The position numbers were made by a program, and so were the translations under genes. The notes under the pieces were generated by a model that did no database searches, had not been told where the DNA came from, and was given only the letters and a program-made list of their open reading frames with translations. A stretch of DNA of 32,417 nucleotides from an uncultured Chlamydiae bacterium (GTDB taxonomy: Bacteria > Chlamydiota > Chlamydiia > Chlamydiales > SM23-39): the NCBI GenBank assembly GCA_903889795.1, contig CAISYW010000064.1, positions 1 through 32,417 of the forward strand, read 5' to 3'. Positions 32,169 to 32,417 of the stretch are shown piece by piece; position 1 is the first letter of the stretch, and each line of letters starts with the position of its first letter.

Positions 32169-32417
32169 ATTAATCCTCGTTGTTGCAATTTCTGTGGGGC
32201 GAACATTTTACAACAAATAAATATTTTGAAGACATCCCCTAGTTTTGCCTCGCTTACGCATTTTGCCACGTTATTTTGAAATCAATCTACTGGGACAATT
32301 GCCAAATCTACCCATGAAATAGTGCCAAATTCCTCGGCATCCCGCTCTGTAGCGCCGAGCTTTCCCGCTGCGTTCCGGATTAAAGGAACGACCGATAAGG
32401 CGAAGCAGAGCTACCTG
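32169..32417. other. Right-end gap; possible partial frame on minus strand
   Basis: No recognisable gene. A minus-strand frame is open from the window end (32417) to a TAA at 32271-32273 (48 codons, basic, contains RLIGRSFNPERSGKARRYRA); it could be the tail of a gene beyond the window or chance. CTCGGC (32333-32338) and GCCGAG (32354-32359) form a stem with an inner CGCT/AGCG pair but no T-run. The promoter of the 31485-32168 gene should lie in the left part. Confidence 0.3.

Overview
The window looks like chromosome from an environmental (amoeba-associated) member of the Chlamydiae. The strongest evidence is the minus-strand type III secretion block in the order sctJ - CT560-like - sctL - sctR - sctS - sctT, which is the gene order of Chlamydia. 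A sufBCDS operon without sufA or sufE/U and a conspicuous autotransporter with PATR repeats fit this. A dTDP-rhamnose cluster, a tripartite RND efflux pump, decayed mobile DNA and His-rich secreted proteins point to a larger environmental relative (Parachlamydia/Protochlamydia type) rather than Chlamydia itself. The phylum is well supported; the genus is inference.

Layout. 1-727 (minus) is a truncated EamA/DMT transporter absent from the ORF track. 728-1540 has no intact gene but holds a roughly 609 bp element with 19 bp inverted ends, an inner inverted repeat and a decayed coding fragment. 1541-4702 (plus) is a tight pgeF-rmlC-rmlD-rmlB run. A small hypothetical gene (minus) precedes sufB-sufC-sufD-sufS (plus, 5097-9367), which starts at a consensus-like promoter lying almost on the sufB ATG. 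A DUF2442-type protein follows. 9752-13891 (minus) encodes a 1379-residue autotransporter with five 207 bp repeats.

13892-15327 is accessory DNA: a direct repeat, a second copy of the decayed fragment, a degenerate group II intron with most of its reverse transcriptase deleted, and a structured leader before an APC-family permease (15328-16716). The fragment copy near 1.3 kb lacks the intron, so it works as an internal empty site and fixes the intron 5' boundary. An RNB-domain ribonuclease follows the permease.

18164-20764 (minus) carries two tandem His/Gly-rich secreted paralogues, a histidine phosphatase and acetate kinase. 21219-25532 (minus) is the T3SS block. Divergent from it, 25812-31488 encodes a periplasmic adaptor, an RND pump and an outer-membrane factor joined by ATGA overlaps. 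A coiled-coil hypothetical protein converges on the pump operon, and the last 250 bp hold no recognisable gene.

How they work together: the rml genes supply dTDP-L-rhamnose (rmlA is not here), suf assembles Fe-S clusters, sct builds the injectisome membrane export apparatus and inner ring, and the RND trio is a complete efflux system. No rRNA, tRNA or CRISPR was seen. I found no convincing new multi-gene system. The most unusual items are the intron remnant with its empty-site copy, the permease leader, the near-leaderless sufB start and the His-rich pair.
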